A DNA stretch of 7,360 nt from an uncultured Clostridia bacterium (GCA_946183095.1 CAMHBE010000087.1:1-7360); one strand, 5' to 3'. Numbered from the stretch's first letter, positions 1 through 7,360 are shown. Notes: generated by a model from the letters alone, not told the origin. Numbers and translations are program-made.

Positions 1-5
1 AAGGT

Positions 6-94
6 TGCGGCGTGGATGGCAATACCACCGACGGGCTGGGTGGGAAGCAAGAACAGGATGCGCCCCCGTCGCGTTTCCATTGTACCACGCCGCA
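6..94. repeat. Nested inverted repeat (long hairpin)
   Basis: Three inverted-repeat pairs nest inside one another. TGCGGCGTGG at 6-15 pairs perfectly with CCACGCCGCA at 85-94. ATGG at 16-19 pairs with CCAT at 77-80. CGACGGG at 29-35 pairs with CCCGTCG at 65-71. The nesting gives about 21 base pairs around a 29-nt apical loop (36-64), with small internal bulges. Such a structure could form in RNA from either strand. No T-run follows either side, so it does not look like a simple terminator. Function unknown. Confidence 0.6.
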
Positions 95-119
95 CCACTC
101 CCTGTGTTGTGCAGGCTTG

Positions 120-159
120 TGGTCTTGCTGCCCTCGGGGGCGGATAAAAAGCAAGACCA
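120..159. repeat. 10-bp perfect inverted repeat with 20-nt loop
   Basis: TGGTCTTGCT at 120-129 is the exact reverse complement of AGCAAGACCA at 150-159. The 20-nt loop contains a possible inner stem (GCCC at 130-133 with GGGC). On the minus strand the left arm is followed by a T-run inside the loop, not after the hairpin, so this is not a canonical terminator. It is the second strong hairpin of the region between the window edge and purA. Confidence 0.6.
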
Positions 160-268
160 TAGGCGCGGTCGCAAGTCCCGGTTTGCAGAAACGTCTGACG
201 CGTGTAAGCGTGTGGCGCCGCCACCGCCGGGGTCAAGGGGCGACGTGAGCGCCCTTGTGGGGGGGCCG

Positions 269-283
269 GGGGGCAAAGCCCCC
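269..283. repeat. GGGGGC/GCCCCC hairpin after purA
   Basis: A perfect 6-bp G/C stem (269-274 with 278-283) closes a 3-nt loop, 33 bp beyond the purA stop codon. It could help to end or stabilise the purA transcript. On the minus strand it is followed by C and G residues rather than by T, so intrinsic termination is not well supported. On the plus strand it is followed by TCTCT, which is also weak. Confidence 0.4.
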
Positions 284-315
284 TCTCTGAACCTCTGTTC
301 CTCTCAGCTTCTTTA

Positions 316-1590
316 TTATCTCTCCAGTATCTGGCTTCTGTCGGGGCCTGTGCCGACCATTGCTATCTTGCAGCCGCACAGTTCCTCAAGACGAAGGATG
401 TATTTCTTGCAAAGTTCGGGGAGTTCGTCGAACGAGCGGCAATTCGTGATATCATCGTCAAATCCGGGGAATACCTCGTATACAGGGCTGCAATCCGCAA
501 GCTCTTCCAGTGTGGGCGGGAAGTTGTCGATGATGCTGCCGTCGGGCTTCTTGTATGCCGTGCATATCTTCAGGTCGCCGATCCCGCTCAGGGTATCGAG
601 CTTGTTTATCGCGAGCTTGGAAAGTCCGTTCACGCGCACGGAATGGCGTACTATCACCGCGTCGAACCAGCCCGTTCTTCTCGGTCTGCCTGTCGTCGTG
701 CCGAATTCGCCGCCCTTGTTGCGTATAAGGTCGCCGGTCTCGTCGAAAAGTTCCGTCGGGAAAGGTCCCTTGCCCACACGGGTGGTGTATGCCTTTGCAA
801 CGCCGATGATGTCGTTTATTATCATGGGGCCAACGCCCGTGCCCACGCACACGCCCGCCGATACGGGGTGAGAGGATGTTACATAGGGGTATGTACCGAA
901 GTCGATGTCGAGCAGTGTTGCCTGCGCTCCCTCGAACATTATCTGTTTTCCGGCTTTTGCGGCATCATATACGATAACGGAAACGTCGTCAACATACTGC
1001 TTGATGCGCTGTCCGTATTCGGTGTATTCCTTGATGACAGCCTCGACATCTATCGCGTCAGCGCCGTACACCTTTGTTATTATCTCGTTTTTGAGTTTTC
1101 CGGTAGCTCTTGCCTTTTCCGCAAGAAGTTCGGGGTGTATAAGATCATAAACGCGGATGCCGCAGCGCTCGTATTTATCCATGTATGTGGGACCGATACC
1201 GCGCTTTGTGGTGCCTATCTCGCTGTTGCCGCGGAATTTCTCGGAAAGTCCGTCCAGCGTGATATGCCACGGCATGATGACGTGTGCGCGGGGATCGACT
1301 TTCAGATTTGCAAGAGAGATCCCTCTTCCGGAAAGTCCGTCAAGTTCTCCGATAAAGTCCTTCGGGTCGAGAACAACACCCGCGCCTATACAGCAGAGAG
1401 TTTCCTTGTACAGGATACCCGACGGTATAAGGTGGAGCTTATATGTCTCTCCGTTATTGACAACTGTGTGACCTGCGTTGTTGCCGCCCTGTGAGCGTAC
1501 CACAACATCTGCTCTCGAAGCGATGATGTCGATTATCTTACCTTTTCCCTCATCGCCCCACTGCGTTCCTACTACAATACTTGCCGGCAT
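316..1590 (-). CDS. purA: Adenylosuccinate synthetase (PurA)
   Basis: PurA catalyses the GTP-dependent joining of IMP and L-aspartate to adenylosuccinate, the first committed step from IMP to AMP in the cytoplasm. At 424 residues it has the usual bacterial length. The family landmarks are in order: the phosphate-binding loop GDEGKGK (residues 12-18) with the catalytic Asp13, NNAGH with His41, GTTKRGIGP (126-134) for IMP binding, MFEGAQATLLDID (218-230), the RVGKGPFPTEL stretch (271-281), the aspartate-binding loop GEFGTTTGRPRRTGW (294-308), NKLD (329-332) for the guanine base, and GTGPDR (413-418) near the C-terminus. The ATG is supported by GAAAGGA upstream and by the conserved GTQWGDEGKGK beginning at residue 8. 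It has its own promoter and leader and is separated from the upstream MEMO gene by 50 bp, so it is probably an independent transcription unit. No sign of damage. Confidence 0.98.
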   Translation of the reverse strand: MPASIVVGTQWGDEGKGKIIDIIASRADVVVRSQGGNNAGHTVVNNGETYKLHLIPSGILYKETLCCIGAGVVLDPKDFIGELDGLSGRGISLANLKVDPRAHVIMPWHITLDGLSEKFRGNSEIGTTKRGIGPTYMDKYERCGIRVYDLIHPELLAEKARATGKLKNEIITKVYGADAIDVEAVIKEYTEYGQRIKQYVDDVSVIVYDAAKAGKQIMFEGAQATLLDIDFGTYPYVTSSHPVSAGVCVGTGVGPMIINDIIGVAKAYTTRVGKGPFPTELFDETGDLIRNKGGEFGTTTGRPRRTGWFDAVIVRHSVRVNGLSKLAINKLDTLSGIGDLKICTAYKKPDGSIIDNFPPTLEELADCSPVYEVFPGFDDDITNCRSFDELPELCKKYILRLEELCGCKIAMVGTGPDRSQILER

Positions 1591-1601
1591 CGTTAAACCA
1601 T

Positions 1602-1608
1602 TCCTTTC
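1602..1608 (-). promoter_or_regulatory. purA ribosome binding site
   Basis: GAAAGGA on the minus strand ends 11 nt before the purA ATG. The spacing is a little long for a Shine-Dalgarno element, but it is the only purine-rich match nearby, and an alternative ATG at about 1615 is followed at once by a stop codon (TAT TGA). Confidence 0.6.
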
Positions 1609-1615
1609 AATACAT

Positions 1616-1634
1616 GAGCAGCGCCCGGCTGCTC
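1616..1634 (-). promoter_or_regulatory. Hairpin in the purA leader
   Basis: On the minus strand GAGCAGC and GCTGCTC form a perfect 7-bp stem around a CGGGC loop. It lies in the predicted 5' untranslated region, between the promoter and the ribosome binding site. No T-run follows, so it is not an attenuator-type terminator by itself. It could be a transcript-stabilising stem or a protein-binding site. It does not match a purine riboswitch. Confidence 0.5.
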
Positions 1635-1640
1635 TGACTA

Positions 1641-2756
1641 TTACCGTGTGTATTTAAACACAATCCAATATATTATATCATATTTTGCTTCGTTTGTCAT
1701 TACTTTTTTTGAAAATTTTTTCTGCCGGCATGAAAAAGCGCTGTATCTTTGCAATACAACGCTTTCGTTGCCCGGGCGGGGACACTGTGACTCTGCGAGG
1801 AATACGAAGTAACTGGTCACGCCCTCCTCGAACAGGGTAGGGGAGTAGGGCATATTCCCGACGGTGAAGGTATTGCCGTGGTCGGCGGAGGTTATCGTCG
1901 CGCCGAGGAGTTCCGACAGCCGCACAAAGGCGCTCAGACAGTAGGGGGTATCAACGTTGTCGTTCGTGAAGTGCTCTATCGCGGCGGTATCGCCCTCCGT
2001 CACTGCGCGGAGAGTTTCCTCGTCGTGCAGTTCGGCTTTGTCGGGCGTGAGATAATGCGAAAAATCTATGGAGAACGCAAAGAAGATGCTTTTGTTTTCG
2101 GACAGCCTGTGCAGCGTTTCCGCGAGCCTTTCCGGAAAGTCGCGGCTCTCGCGGGGCGATACCAGCAGCACAGCAACTTTTGCGTCGGGCAGGTATCTCT
2201 TTACAAAAGGTATGTGCGACGACGCGCTGTGGTCGTACTCCACCATGTCGTCGTCGTATGCGGCACCGAGTTCATCTGCAAAAGTCTCTGCGATATCCGT
2301 GTCACAGCCCACTGCACCGAACGCGGTGTTCCAGCCCTTGTCCGTGGTGCAGAGCTTATTCGGCGAATCGTAGTGCATCGGCGCGAGGATTGCCACGGTT
2401 TCGGTATCGGGACGCGTCTGCGCGGCGGTCTTGTACAGCCCCGCAAGAAAGTGCCCCGCCGCAAGGTGGTGCGGCGCAACTCCGCACAGCACTGCGCCCT
2501 CTGTCGGGTAAGCGGTGCCTGCGCTGTCAAAGGCGTTGAAGTCCGCGGCATCGAAGAAGTTGCAGTTGAGAAGCTCCGAGCGAGGCATATAGCCCCCCGG
2601 CAGCGTGGAGGTCACTGCCGGAGATGTTGTCTGTTCATAAGTTTCCGTTTGCGGAACGGCTGTTGTTTCCTGAGCCGTCTTGGGTGCGGAATTGCAGCCG
2701 CAGAGCATTGCAAGCACAGCCAGTGCCGCGCCGATAAATGGTTTACGCGTTTTCAT
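1641..2756 (-). CDS. MEMO1-family (AmmeMemoRadiSam B) lipoprotein
   Basis: This 371-residue protein belongs to the MEMO family, whose fold resembles class III extradiol dioxygenases. The three residues reported as the metal site of human MEMO1 (His49, His81, Cys244) appear kept: His96 in APHH, His128 in APMHYDS, and Cys273 in TPYCLSAF. Also present are [10 protein letters not shown] (175-184), matching the family's EHS-x-x-x-QLPF region, and DFSHY (231-235). Unlike most homologues it starts with a lipoprotein signal: basic MKTRK, a hydrophobic stretch to residue 18, and a lipobox LCGC with Cys21 as the likely lipidated residue, followed by a Thr/Ser-rich linker to about residue 52. It is therefore probably anchored outside the membrane. 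The start overlaps the A2M gene by 14 nt and lacks a clear Shine-Dalgarno sequence, suggesting translational coupling. Family similarity ends near YFVFLAE (316-322); the last 49 residues are the translation of a terminator and promoter. Substrate unknown. Confidence 0.85.
   Translation of the reverse strand: MKTRKPFIGAALAVLAMLCGCNSAPKTAQETTAVPQTETYEQTTSPAVTSTLPGGYMPRSELLNCNFFDAADFNAFDSAGTAYPTEGAVLCGVAPHHLAAGHFLAGLYKTAAQTRPDTETVAILAPMHYDSPNKLCTTDKGWNTAFGAVGCDTDIAETFADELGAAYDDDMVEYDHSASSHIPFVKRYLPDAKVAVLLVSPRESRDFPERLAETLHRLSENKSIFFAFSIDFSHYLTPDKAELHDEETLRAVTEGDTAAIEHFTNDNVDTPYCLSAFVRLSELLGATITSADHGNTFTVGNMPYSPTLFEEGVTSYFVFLAESQCPRPGNESVVLQRYSAFSCRQKKFSKKVMTNEAKYDIIYWIVFKYTR
1672..1700 (-). promoter_or_regulatory. 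Predicted vegetative promoter of purA
   Basis: On the minus strand ATGACA (1700-1695, five of six matches to TTGACA) is followed after exactly 17 bp by a perfect TATAAT (1677-1672). Transcription would begin near 1665, giving a leader of about 75 nt before purA. Just downstream lies an imperfect palindrome, TGTGTATTTAAACACA on the plus strand (1648-1663), a possible operator at the start site, though this is only a guess. The whole promoter lies inside the 3' end of the MEMO reading frame. Confidence 0.75.
1733..1765 (-). terminator. Rho-independent terminator after the A2M-MEMO unit
   Basis: On the minus strand AAAGCGTTGTAT (1765-1754) pairs with ATACAGCGCTTT (1746-1735). The 12-bp stem has one G-T wobble and a 7-nt loop, and ends in a run of five T (1737-1733). 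It lies just before the purA promoter, where a terminator for the upstream unit is expected. It falls inside the open reading frame of the MEMO protein (codons 331-341). Confidence 0.75.
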
Positions 2757-5700
2757 CGCCTGTCACCGTGATCGTCCCTCTGTCGGTCATGCCCCATGCG
2801 CCGGTGCTGTAGCTGCGCACAACTGCGGGCTCCGTGACGTAGGTGCCGGAAATGTTTATCGTGAACGAATAGGAGGCGTTTCCGTCCCGGTCGGTGTAGA
2901 GCTTTATCAGCCTGCCGGGGTCGCGGTAGCCGTTGTATCTGCCGCAGGACGGGATAACATCATATATGATGCAGTTTTTATCGGAATGCAGCTCGACGGT
3001 TATAGTCTCACCGGGCGCGAATGTTCCCGAATACTTCTTTGTTACGGTCATGGTCGGCGCGGTATCGTTCTGGTCGATGCGCCCGATATAGCGTGTGATC
3101 GCTATGATGTCGCCGTTTGCCGCCGCAAATCCCGCGTTCGTGAACTGCTCCTTTGTGAAGTGCAGATATGTGGGGTGGTGGCGGTCGAGAGAAACGGTCT
3201 TTTGTTCGCCATTATCGTTGTATGTGAACGAAGCGTTCCCTTTCGTTCTGGGAACATAATGTTCGAGATAGACCACAAGCTGCAATGAGAAGCTGTCGAG
3301 TTCGGGAACGGAGTTGTAAAGGGTGCGGGCAAAGCCTTCCGCTTCGGGGAGGTCGAGCACGGAAGCGGTTATGAGCGCGGAGCTGATAAGGACCTGATCG
3401 GTACTGCCCTGCGTTTCGAGGCTCGCAGTCACCGCGTCGGGGTCGCTGTCGTCGATAATGACAGACGGAACGTACTTGATATAGGTGTCATAAGCCGCCT
3501 GTCTGTCGCCGCAGAACGCCAGCGCCGCCGAAAGGTATATGCCGCACTGGGTGTCGATGTTCGCGTCGGATGCGAGGAACGCCTTTACTTCGTTCATGAC
3601 GGGTTCGCCGAGAGCCGCAAGTCCCATGTACATACAGCTGCGGTCGAATACGGTCAGTTCTCCGTCCATTAACTTGCGGAATTGGTTTATGACCGCGGGC
3701 TTGCTGACTGCGTCCGGTGCAGCCGCACACATCAGCGCCGTCACCTCAAATGAATATTCCGCAGCCGGGAGTATCTTTGCAAGTCCCGTGGAAGTTTCGT
3801 CACGGAACAGTCCGTCTATGGGTTCGGCGTGGTCGGGGTAAAGCACATTCAGTGCATAGGCTGACGCGAGACTCATATCGTTACGGTTGCCGCAGTATGA
3901 GAGCAGCTTGTAGAGTATATTCGTGTTCAATATATACTCTTTGTCGAAAAATGCAATATCTACGGGGTACTTTGTCGGAGTGATGTCTTTCAGCTCCGAA
4001 AGGCTGAGAGTGCGCTCTATATCTGTCTCCAGCAGTGTTTTAACGACCGTCAGCGGCAGCTCGGCGGCATCTTTGTACCCATTTTTCTCCGCTGTGAACA
4101 GCACCTTGTATTCGCCCGCCGGGAGTTTTCCGAAGTTGGCTGTCTGCTGCTGCAACACAGTTTTCTCTTCGTTATATCCGCTGCCTGTTATACTTATCGT
4201 AATCTTATCGCTCTTTGAAATTCCCGCAGCTTTTGCGGAAACTGCGATATCGTCGCCCTCAACAAAAGTGTTCTGCATTATAGGCGTTATGAACACGGGG
4301 CGGGTAACTACCACCGGCTGTCTGATGTTTCCGGCGAGAAGCCGTTCCTCGGGGGTCATATACACCGCCTGAACGGTGGCACGCCATGTTGTGATGTTGT
4401 CGGGGAGCTTAACGGTGAATACGGCATTTCCGTCCGCACCCGTGACCGCGCTTTCAAAGAACGCTGTATCTCTGAAATCCTTGCGGACTGAAAGCTCATC
4501 GCCGCCGCCGCCCTTTTCGCCGTACATCTTCGATTCGGAAAGATGCTGGATGTAGCTCAGATACTCGTTTGCTGCGCCTATCCACCTGTACGGGTACATA
4601 CTGTTCAGAAGATCGACGTACTGATCGGCAACCGCGAAAGCCGCTTCATCGACTATACTTAACTGCACCGTCGCACCGTTTATAGGCTGTCCGTTCACGT
4701 CGGTCGCCTTTATCGTGATGTTCGCGGTATCGCCTGCGTCGTACTTTTCCGCATCTGCGGTCATGTCAAGGTCTATCCTGCGGCGTTCGGGGTCGAAGGT
4801 CAGTACGCCGCCGTAGCACTTGTAGATATGCCGCCCGTCAAAGTAAGCGCCCGTATAGCGCACGGTGGGGATGCACGAGCGGTCAGCGGTGAACGTGAAA
4901 TCGGTCGTGCCGTGTGCGTCATACAGCTTGTATGACACTATCTTGTCATCGTCGTACACCGCCAGCAGGAACATACCGTTGACCGTGCCGATGTCGTTGG
5001 CACATTCCAGCGATACCGTGATCTTCTCGTCCTCATAGAAACGAAGCAGATCGCTTCGTTCCCACCCGCTGAGTTCTTTATTGTGCTCCTCGCCTTCCGC
5101 GGAGAGAAGATACAGCAGAGTGCCGGATGACGTGTCAAAGCCGAAATTGCCAAGCTCGAAGTTGTTTATATTTTTCCCGTACAGACCGCCGATATCGCGC
5201 CCCGCATGGAACGACCTGTAGATATCCTGCCCCATAAGGTCGGTGTATTTGATATCTACGATGTACCAGCCGTCCTCGGAATAGTCCACAGGAAGGTTTT
5301 TGAACACATACTCGCCGTTATTCGTTATTTCTGTGTACTTGCCGACCGACTTGTCATAAGTCTCGTAAATGTATTTCTTGACGGTACGCTTTTCTATCGC
5401 GTCGTAGTAGCTTCCCGTCTCCTTTTTCTCCGTCCAGTAGTGTGTGACTTCGACGGTGACGGGGATAGATACCGCTTCACCTTTTAGCATCTCGTAGCTG
5501 TCGGGGTCTATAGCGCCGCCCGGTTTATAATTTTTCGCAAACCATTCGTCAGCCCTGCTGAGATCCATTTTGTTCGCGTGAACGGTCAGCGACCGCGAAT
5601 CCTCATCATAGTCATACACGAACATGACATCGCTCAGGAACGCGGGTATCTGCGCCCACGCGCCCTCGTATGTGTTCTCTATTCCGGCAACGCTGAAATC

Positions 5701-5952
5701 CACATAGATGCTGCCGAGTCTCCAGTCGGGCGAATACTGGTCGCCGCATAAAATGCTCGGTGTAACTGTGCCGTCCTCTCCCGTGGTATATGTCTTGTCG
5801 TTCTGGGAGTATTTCAGCACCACGCCCTCGGCGGGAGCCTTGGGATCGGCCTTGAGTTCCAGCATCTGGGCTTCCAGCAGGATGCGTTCCAGCAGGTCGT
5901 CGAGGCCCTGACCGGTCTTGGCGCTGACCCGCACCGTGCCGATAAACAACAT
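2743..5952 (-). CDS. Alpha-2-macroglobulin family protein, C-terminal part
   Basis: Bacterial A2M-like proteins are large secreted or anchored proteins built of macroglobulin (MG) domains, thought in some species to trap proteases. Real A2M sequence begins near codon 47 (about 5814); codons 5-46 are IF-2-like, so the ATG at 5952 is probably not a natural start. In order: MG-type beta domains; the bait-region-type segment ending in [10 protein letters not shown] (about 4636-4665); the typical A2M block [14 protein letters not shown] (about 4370-4410); MG domains beginning [11 protein letters not shown]; an alpha-helical thioester-type domain (about residues 680-930); and a C-terminal beta domain to residue 1069. 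The thioester motif CxEQ is absent: the matching place reads YCGNRNDMS (Cys687). The protein could therefore act without covalent capture. The stop overlaps the MEMO start by 14 nt. Signal and N-terminal domains lie on the separate upstream piece. Confidence 0.85.
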   Translation of the reverse strand: MLFIGTVRVSAKTGQGLDDLLERILLEAQMLELKADPKAPAEGVVLKYSQNDKTYTTGEDGTVTPSILCGDQYSPDWRLGSIYVDFSVAGIENTYEGAWAQIPAFLSDVMFVYDYDEDSRSLTVHANKMDLSRADEWFAKNYKPGGAIDPDSYEMLKGEAVSIPVTVEVTHYWTEKKETGSYYDAIEKRTVKKYIYETYDKSVGKYTEITNNGEYVFKNLPVDYSEDGWYIVDIKYTDLMGQDIYRSFHAGRDIGGLYGKNINNFELGNFGFDTSSGTLLYLLSAEGEEHNKELSGWERSDLLRFYEDEKITVSLECANDIGTVNGMFLLAVYDDDKIVSYKLYDAHGTTDFTFTADRSCIPTVRYTGAYFDGRHIYKCYGGVLTFDPERRRIDLDMTADAEKYDAGDTANITIKATDVNGQPINGATVQLSIVDEAAFAVADQYVDLLNSMYPYRWIGAANEYLSYIQHLSESKMYGEKGGGGDELSVRKDFRDTAFFESAVTGADGNAVFTVKLPDNITTWRATVQAVYMTPEERLLAGNIRQPVVVTRPVFITPIMQNTFVEGDDIAVSAKAAGISKSDKITISITGSGYNEEKTVLQQQTANFGKLPAGEYKVLFTAEKNGYKDAAELPLTVVKTLLETDIERTLSLSELKDITPTKYPVDIAFFDKEYILNTNILYKLLSYCGNRNDMSLASAYALNVLYPDHAEPIDGLFRDETSTGLAKILPAAEYSFEVTALMCAAAPDAVSKPAVINQFRKLMDGELTVFDRSCMYMGLAALGEPVMNEVKAFLASDANIDTQCGIYLSAALAFCGDRQAAYDTYIKYVPSVIIDDSDPDAVTASLETQGSTDQVLISSALITASVLDLPEAEGFARTLYNSVPELDSFSLQLVVYLEHYVPRTKGNASFTYNDNGEQKTVSLDRHHPTYLHFTKEQFTNAGFAAANGDIIAITRYIGRIDQNDTAPTMTVTKKYSGTFAPGETITVELHSDKNCIIYDVIPSCGRYNGYRDPGRLIKLYTDRDGNASYSFTINISGTYVTEPAVVRSYSTGAWGMTDRGTITVTGDENA

Positions 5953-7360
5953 AATCGGGCGTATCTATATCCACCACATAGGTAGGCTTGGTGTAGTCAT
6001 GCACCTGAACATATTTCCGCAGTATCTCGGTATCTCCCGCTTTCAGAAGCAGGTTGCCGCCGTAATCCACACAAATATCACTGAACGTGAAAGATGTTGA
6101 GAAGAATCCGTTCTCGTCGGGCTGCACTTCATTCGTCACAGCATCGAGGAACGTTACGCTCACATCCTCCGGTATGGCGGTAACACGCGCTTTCGGGATG
6201 ATAAATCCCCACACGTTCACCGTGTCTGTCGGGAGATAAGCGGTGCGGTCGGTATATAAATAGGTATAGAACAGGTCGGAGGACTGATCGTTGTCGTATG
6301 AATAGTATGTTTCATATTCGTCTCCCGCGTCGCCCTGAACGTTTATGCGGTCGGTGTAGCGATAGCTGCCGTACTTTATGTCGAGCAGCGCTCTGCCGGA
6401 AACTCCCGAAACATCTATCTTTGCAAGACCGTCTGTTCCCACTTCTGCGGTGAATTTCCTGCCGTCCGCTTCCAGTGTGACGGACGCACCTGCGGCGGGA
6501 CTGCCCGATGCCGCGTCATTCACATACAGCAGCACGTCATTGCCGACATTTATCATGTACACCGACACGGGCGTTACCTCTATAAGGTATTGCAGTGAGG
6601 GTTCACCCGCTTTTTCCGCTGCGGTGCCTTCTGTCTTTGCGGTAACTTCCGCTATATAGCATCCCGCTTCGAGTTCATCGGGCAGGAGAACGAACACGGA
6701 GCTTTTGTTGTAGAAGTATTCGGCTGCCGATTCGCGGATATAAGGCTTTTCTGTGGAGGAAAATACCTCTTCCAGACCGCTCGTATCTATCACCGCACTG
6801 TCTGCCCAGCGCTGAGCGGTCTTTGCCTTCATCGCGTCATAGTAAGCATCGGTACTTCCGAAACGATACAGCTTAGTTTCATATTCTACCGTTTTCAGTT
6901 CGTCGCTGCACATTATCTCGATGCAAAGCGGGTCGCCGGGAACGAAAGATTCCGCAAAGCCGTTATAAGTGCTTCTCGTATCGAAATAAAGCCAGCCGCT
7001 GTATTCCGTTGTGCGGAACTCAAAGGTCTTGTCCTCTGCAAGCGTTTCTCCCTGTGCGGACGGCAATCCCTTCTTTACGGTCACGGTGTAGCCGGTGCCG
7101 ACGGTAAGATCGTCCTCCGGAATTATGTAGAGCGTGCGCTTTTTCGTATAGACCTTTACATCTGTCGGCGGGTCTATCGCGACATACTCCGACAGGTCTT
7201 CCGAGGACGGTTCAAAGGTGAACTCGACCTCTATGCCGCTGTCAAGACTGATATCCTCAGAACCGTCGGCGGGGTAGCAGGACTTAACCTTGAAATCGTC
7301 TATAGTCCTGAATGCCCAGCTGCCGCCGATACTGCCGTTTTCGTCGGAGACTGATACTTT
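5612..7360 (-). pseudogene. Alpha-2-macroglobulin family protein, N-terminal part
   Basis: The frame is open from the right edge and continues upstream, so the true start and any signal peptide lie outside the window; the GTG at 7084 is an internal codon. The first domain is an Ig/SbsA-like beta domain (EVEFTFEPSSEDLSEYVAID, then LYIIPEDDLTVGTGYTVTV), as at the N-terminus of bacterial A2M proteins. Later come PVSVYMINVGNDVLLYVNDA with a carboxypeptidase-regulatory-like repeat, the MG2 landmark YTDRTAYLPTDTVNVWGFI (about 6200-6260), and [20 protein letters not shown] entering the next MG domain. Trusted A2M sequence ends near 5942. Beyond that the frame passes out of phase through the IF-2 fragment and the rest of the A2M gene, giving Arg/Gly/Pro-rich nonsense until a stop at 5612. 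As assembled the gene is split; whether that is biological is doubtful. Confidence 0.8.
5815..5940 (-). pseudogene. infB: Fragment of translation initiation factor IF-2
   Basis: Read in the frame of the downstream A2M part, this segment gives [18 protein letters not shown], then [19 protein letters not shown]. That is the end of the IF-2 GTP-binding domain: the SAK guanine-recognition motif (G5), the helix after it, and the LELKA linker into domain II. No other part of infB is present. I count 86 G or C in the 126 bases (68%), richer than the flanking A2M sequence, and codons such as CTG, GCC and GTG dominate. It replaces the A2M residues expected between PDYVVY and KYSQNDKTY and shifts the frame of the upstream part. 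The right junction is blurred because GVVLKYS could belong to either protein. A short-read assembly chimera is the simplest explanation; illegitimate recombination is possible. Confidence 0.85.

Larger units (their letters stand above)
1..315. other. GC-rich structured intergenic region, no gene recognised
   Basis: This stretch downstream of purA holds no protein I recognise in any frame. It is GC-rich and carries a series of inverted repeats: a nested hairpin at 6-94, a 10-bp stem at 120-129/150-159, GTGGC/GCCAC at 212-216/220-224, GGGCG/CGCCC at 238-242/250-254, and GGGGGC/GCCCCC at 269-274/278-283. It also has long G-runs on the plus strand (229-232, 237-240, 259-265, 268-273). The density of perfect stems suggests a structured RNA or an intergenic palindromic repeat family, but I cannot name a family. 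The element may continue past the left edge, since the first stem starts at base 6. A short plus-strand frame at 12-248 runs through these stems and its translation resembles nothing known to me. Confidence 0.55.

Noticed and set aside
12..248. Small plus-strand frame in the gene-free left end
   Set aside because: It runs across several perfect inverted repeats, has no convincing ribosome binding site, and its Arg/Cys-rich product looks like translated non-coding sequence. I cannot exclude it fully.
1..315. tRNA, rRNA or CRISPR array in the left end
   Set aside because: I see no tRNA-like cloverleaf with a T-loop GTTCRA motif, no rRNA landmark sequences, and no regularly spaced direct repeats.
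5..871. Plus-strand open frame of 288 codons
   Set aside because: Most of it is antisense to the well-supported purA gene, and its first third crosses the hairpin cluster. The translation resembles no family I know.
643..1494. Plus-strand open frame of 283 codons opposite purA
   Set aside because: It is wholly antisense to purA, whose every conserved motif is present. It is a shadow created by codon bias.
1616..1634. Intrinsic attenuator before purA
   Set aside because: The stem is perfect, but no run of T follows it on the minus strand.
1878..2771. Plus-strand open frame of 297 codons opposite the MEMO gene
   Set aside because: The minus strand encodes a recognisable MEMO-family protein with signal peptide and conserved residues; the plus-strand product is Arg/Val/Cys-rich and unrecognisable.
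5815..5940. Insertion sequence or transposon at the A2M break
   Set aside because: There are no terminal inverted repeats, target duplications or transposase sequence; the insert is only a housekeeping gene fragment.
5812..5952. A new fusion protein with a GTPase-like N-terminus on an A2M protein
   Set aside because: Only the tail of the IF-2 G domain is present, without P-loop or other G motifs, and no signal peptide precedes it. The adjoining A2M N-terminal half lies just upstream in another frame, so this is a break and not a designed fusion.

Overview
The window looks like a chromosomal segment from a Gram-positive, Clostridia-type gut bacterium (Oscillospirales/Ruminococcaceae-like). 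This is inferred from protein character, moderate GC and codon use; no marker settles it. All recognised genes lie on the minus strand, so transcription runs right to left.

Layout in transcription order. From the right edge (7360) to 2743 lies a very large surface protein of the alpha-2-macroglobulin (A2M) family, whose 5' end is outside the window. It is broken near 5940-5815 by about 126 bp that read clearly as part of translation initiation factor IF-2 (infB). The upstream A2M part (7360 to about 5942) and the downstream part (about 5814 to 2743) are in different frames, and the MG-domain residues that should join them are missing. The A2M gene overlaps by 14 nt the next gene (2756-1641), a MEMO1/AmmeMemoRadiSam-B-family protein that carries a lipoprotein signal peptide. 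Both products are therefore probably extracytoplasmic and co-expressed. A rho-independent terminator (1765-1733) sits inside the last codons of the MEMO reading frame. It is followed by a near-consensus promoter (ATGACA, 17 bp, TATAAT), a leader with a perfect 7-bp hairpin, and purA (1590-316), an intact adenylosuccinate synthetase for AMP synthesis.

The leftmost 315 bp contain no convincing gene. They are GC-rich and packed with inverted repeats: a nested hairpin at 6-94, a 10-bp stem at 120-159, and three smaller hairpins. This looks like a structured or repeated intergenic element of unknown type.

The observations most worth a second look are the IF-2 fragment inside the A2M gene (assembly chimera or real recombination), the exported MEMO protein with its putative metal ligands kept, the MEMO tail that reads through a terminator and the purA promoter, and the unexplained hairpin cluster. 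I do not see a defence system, CRISPR array, transposase or complete novel system.
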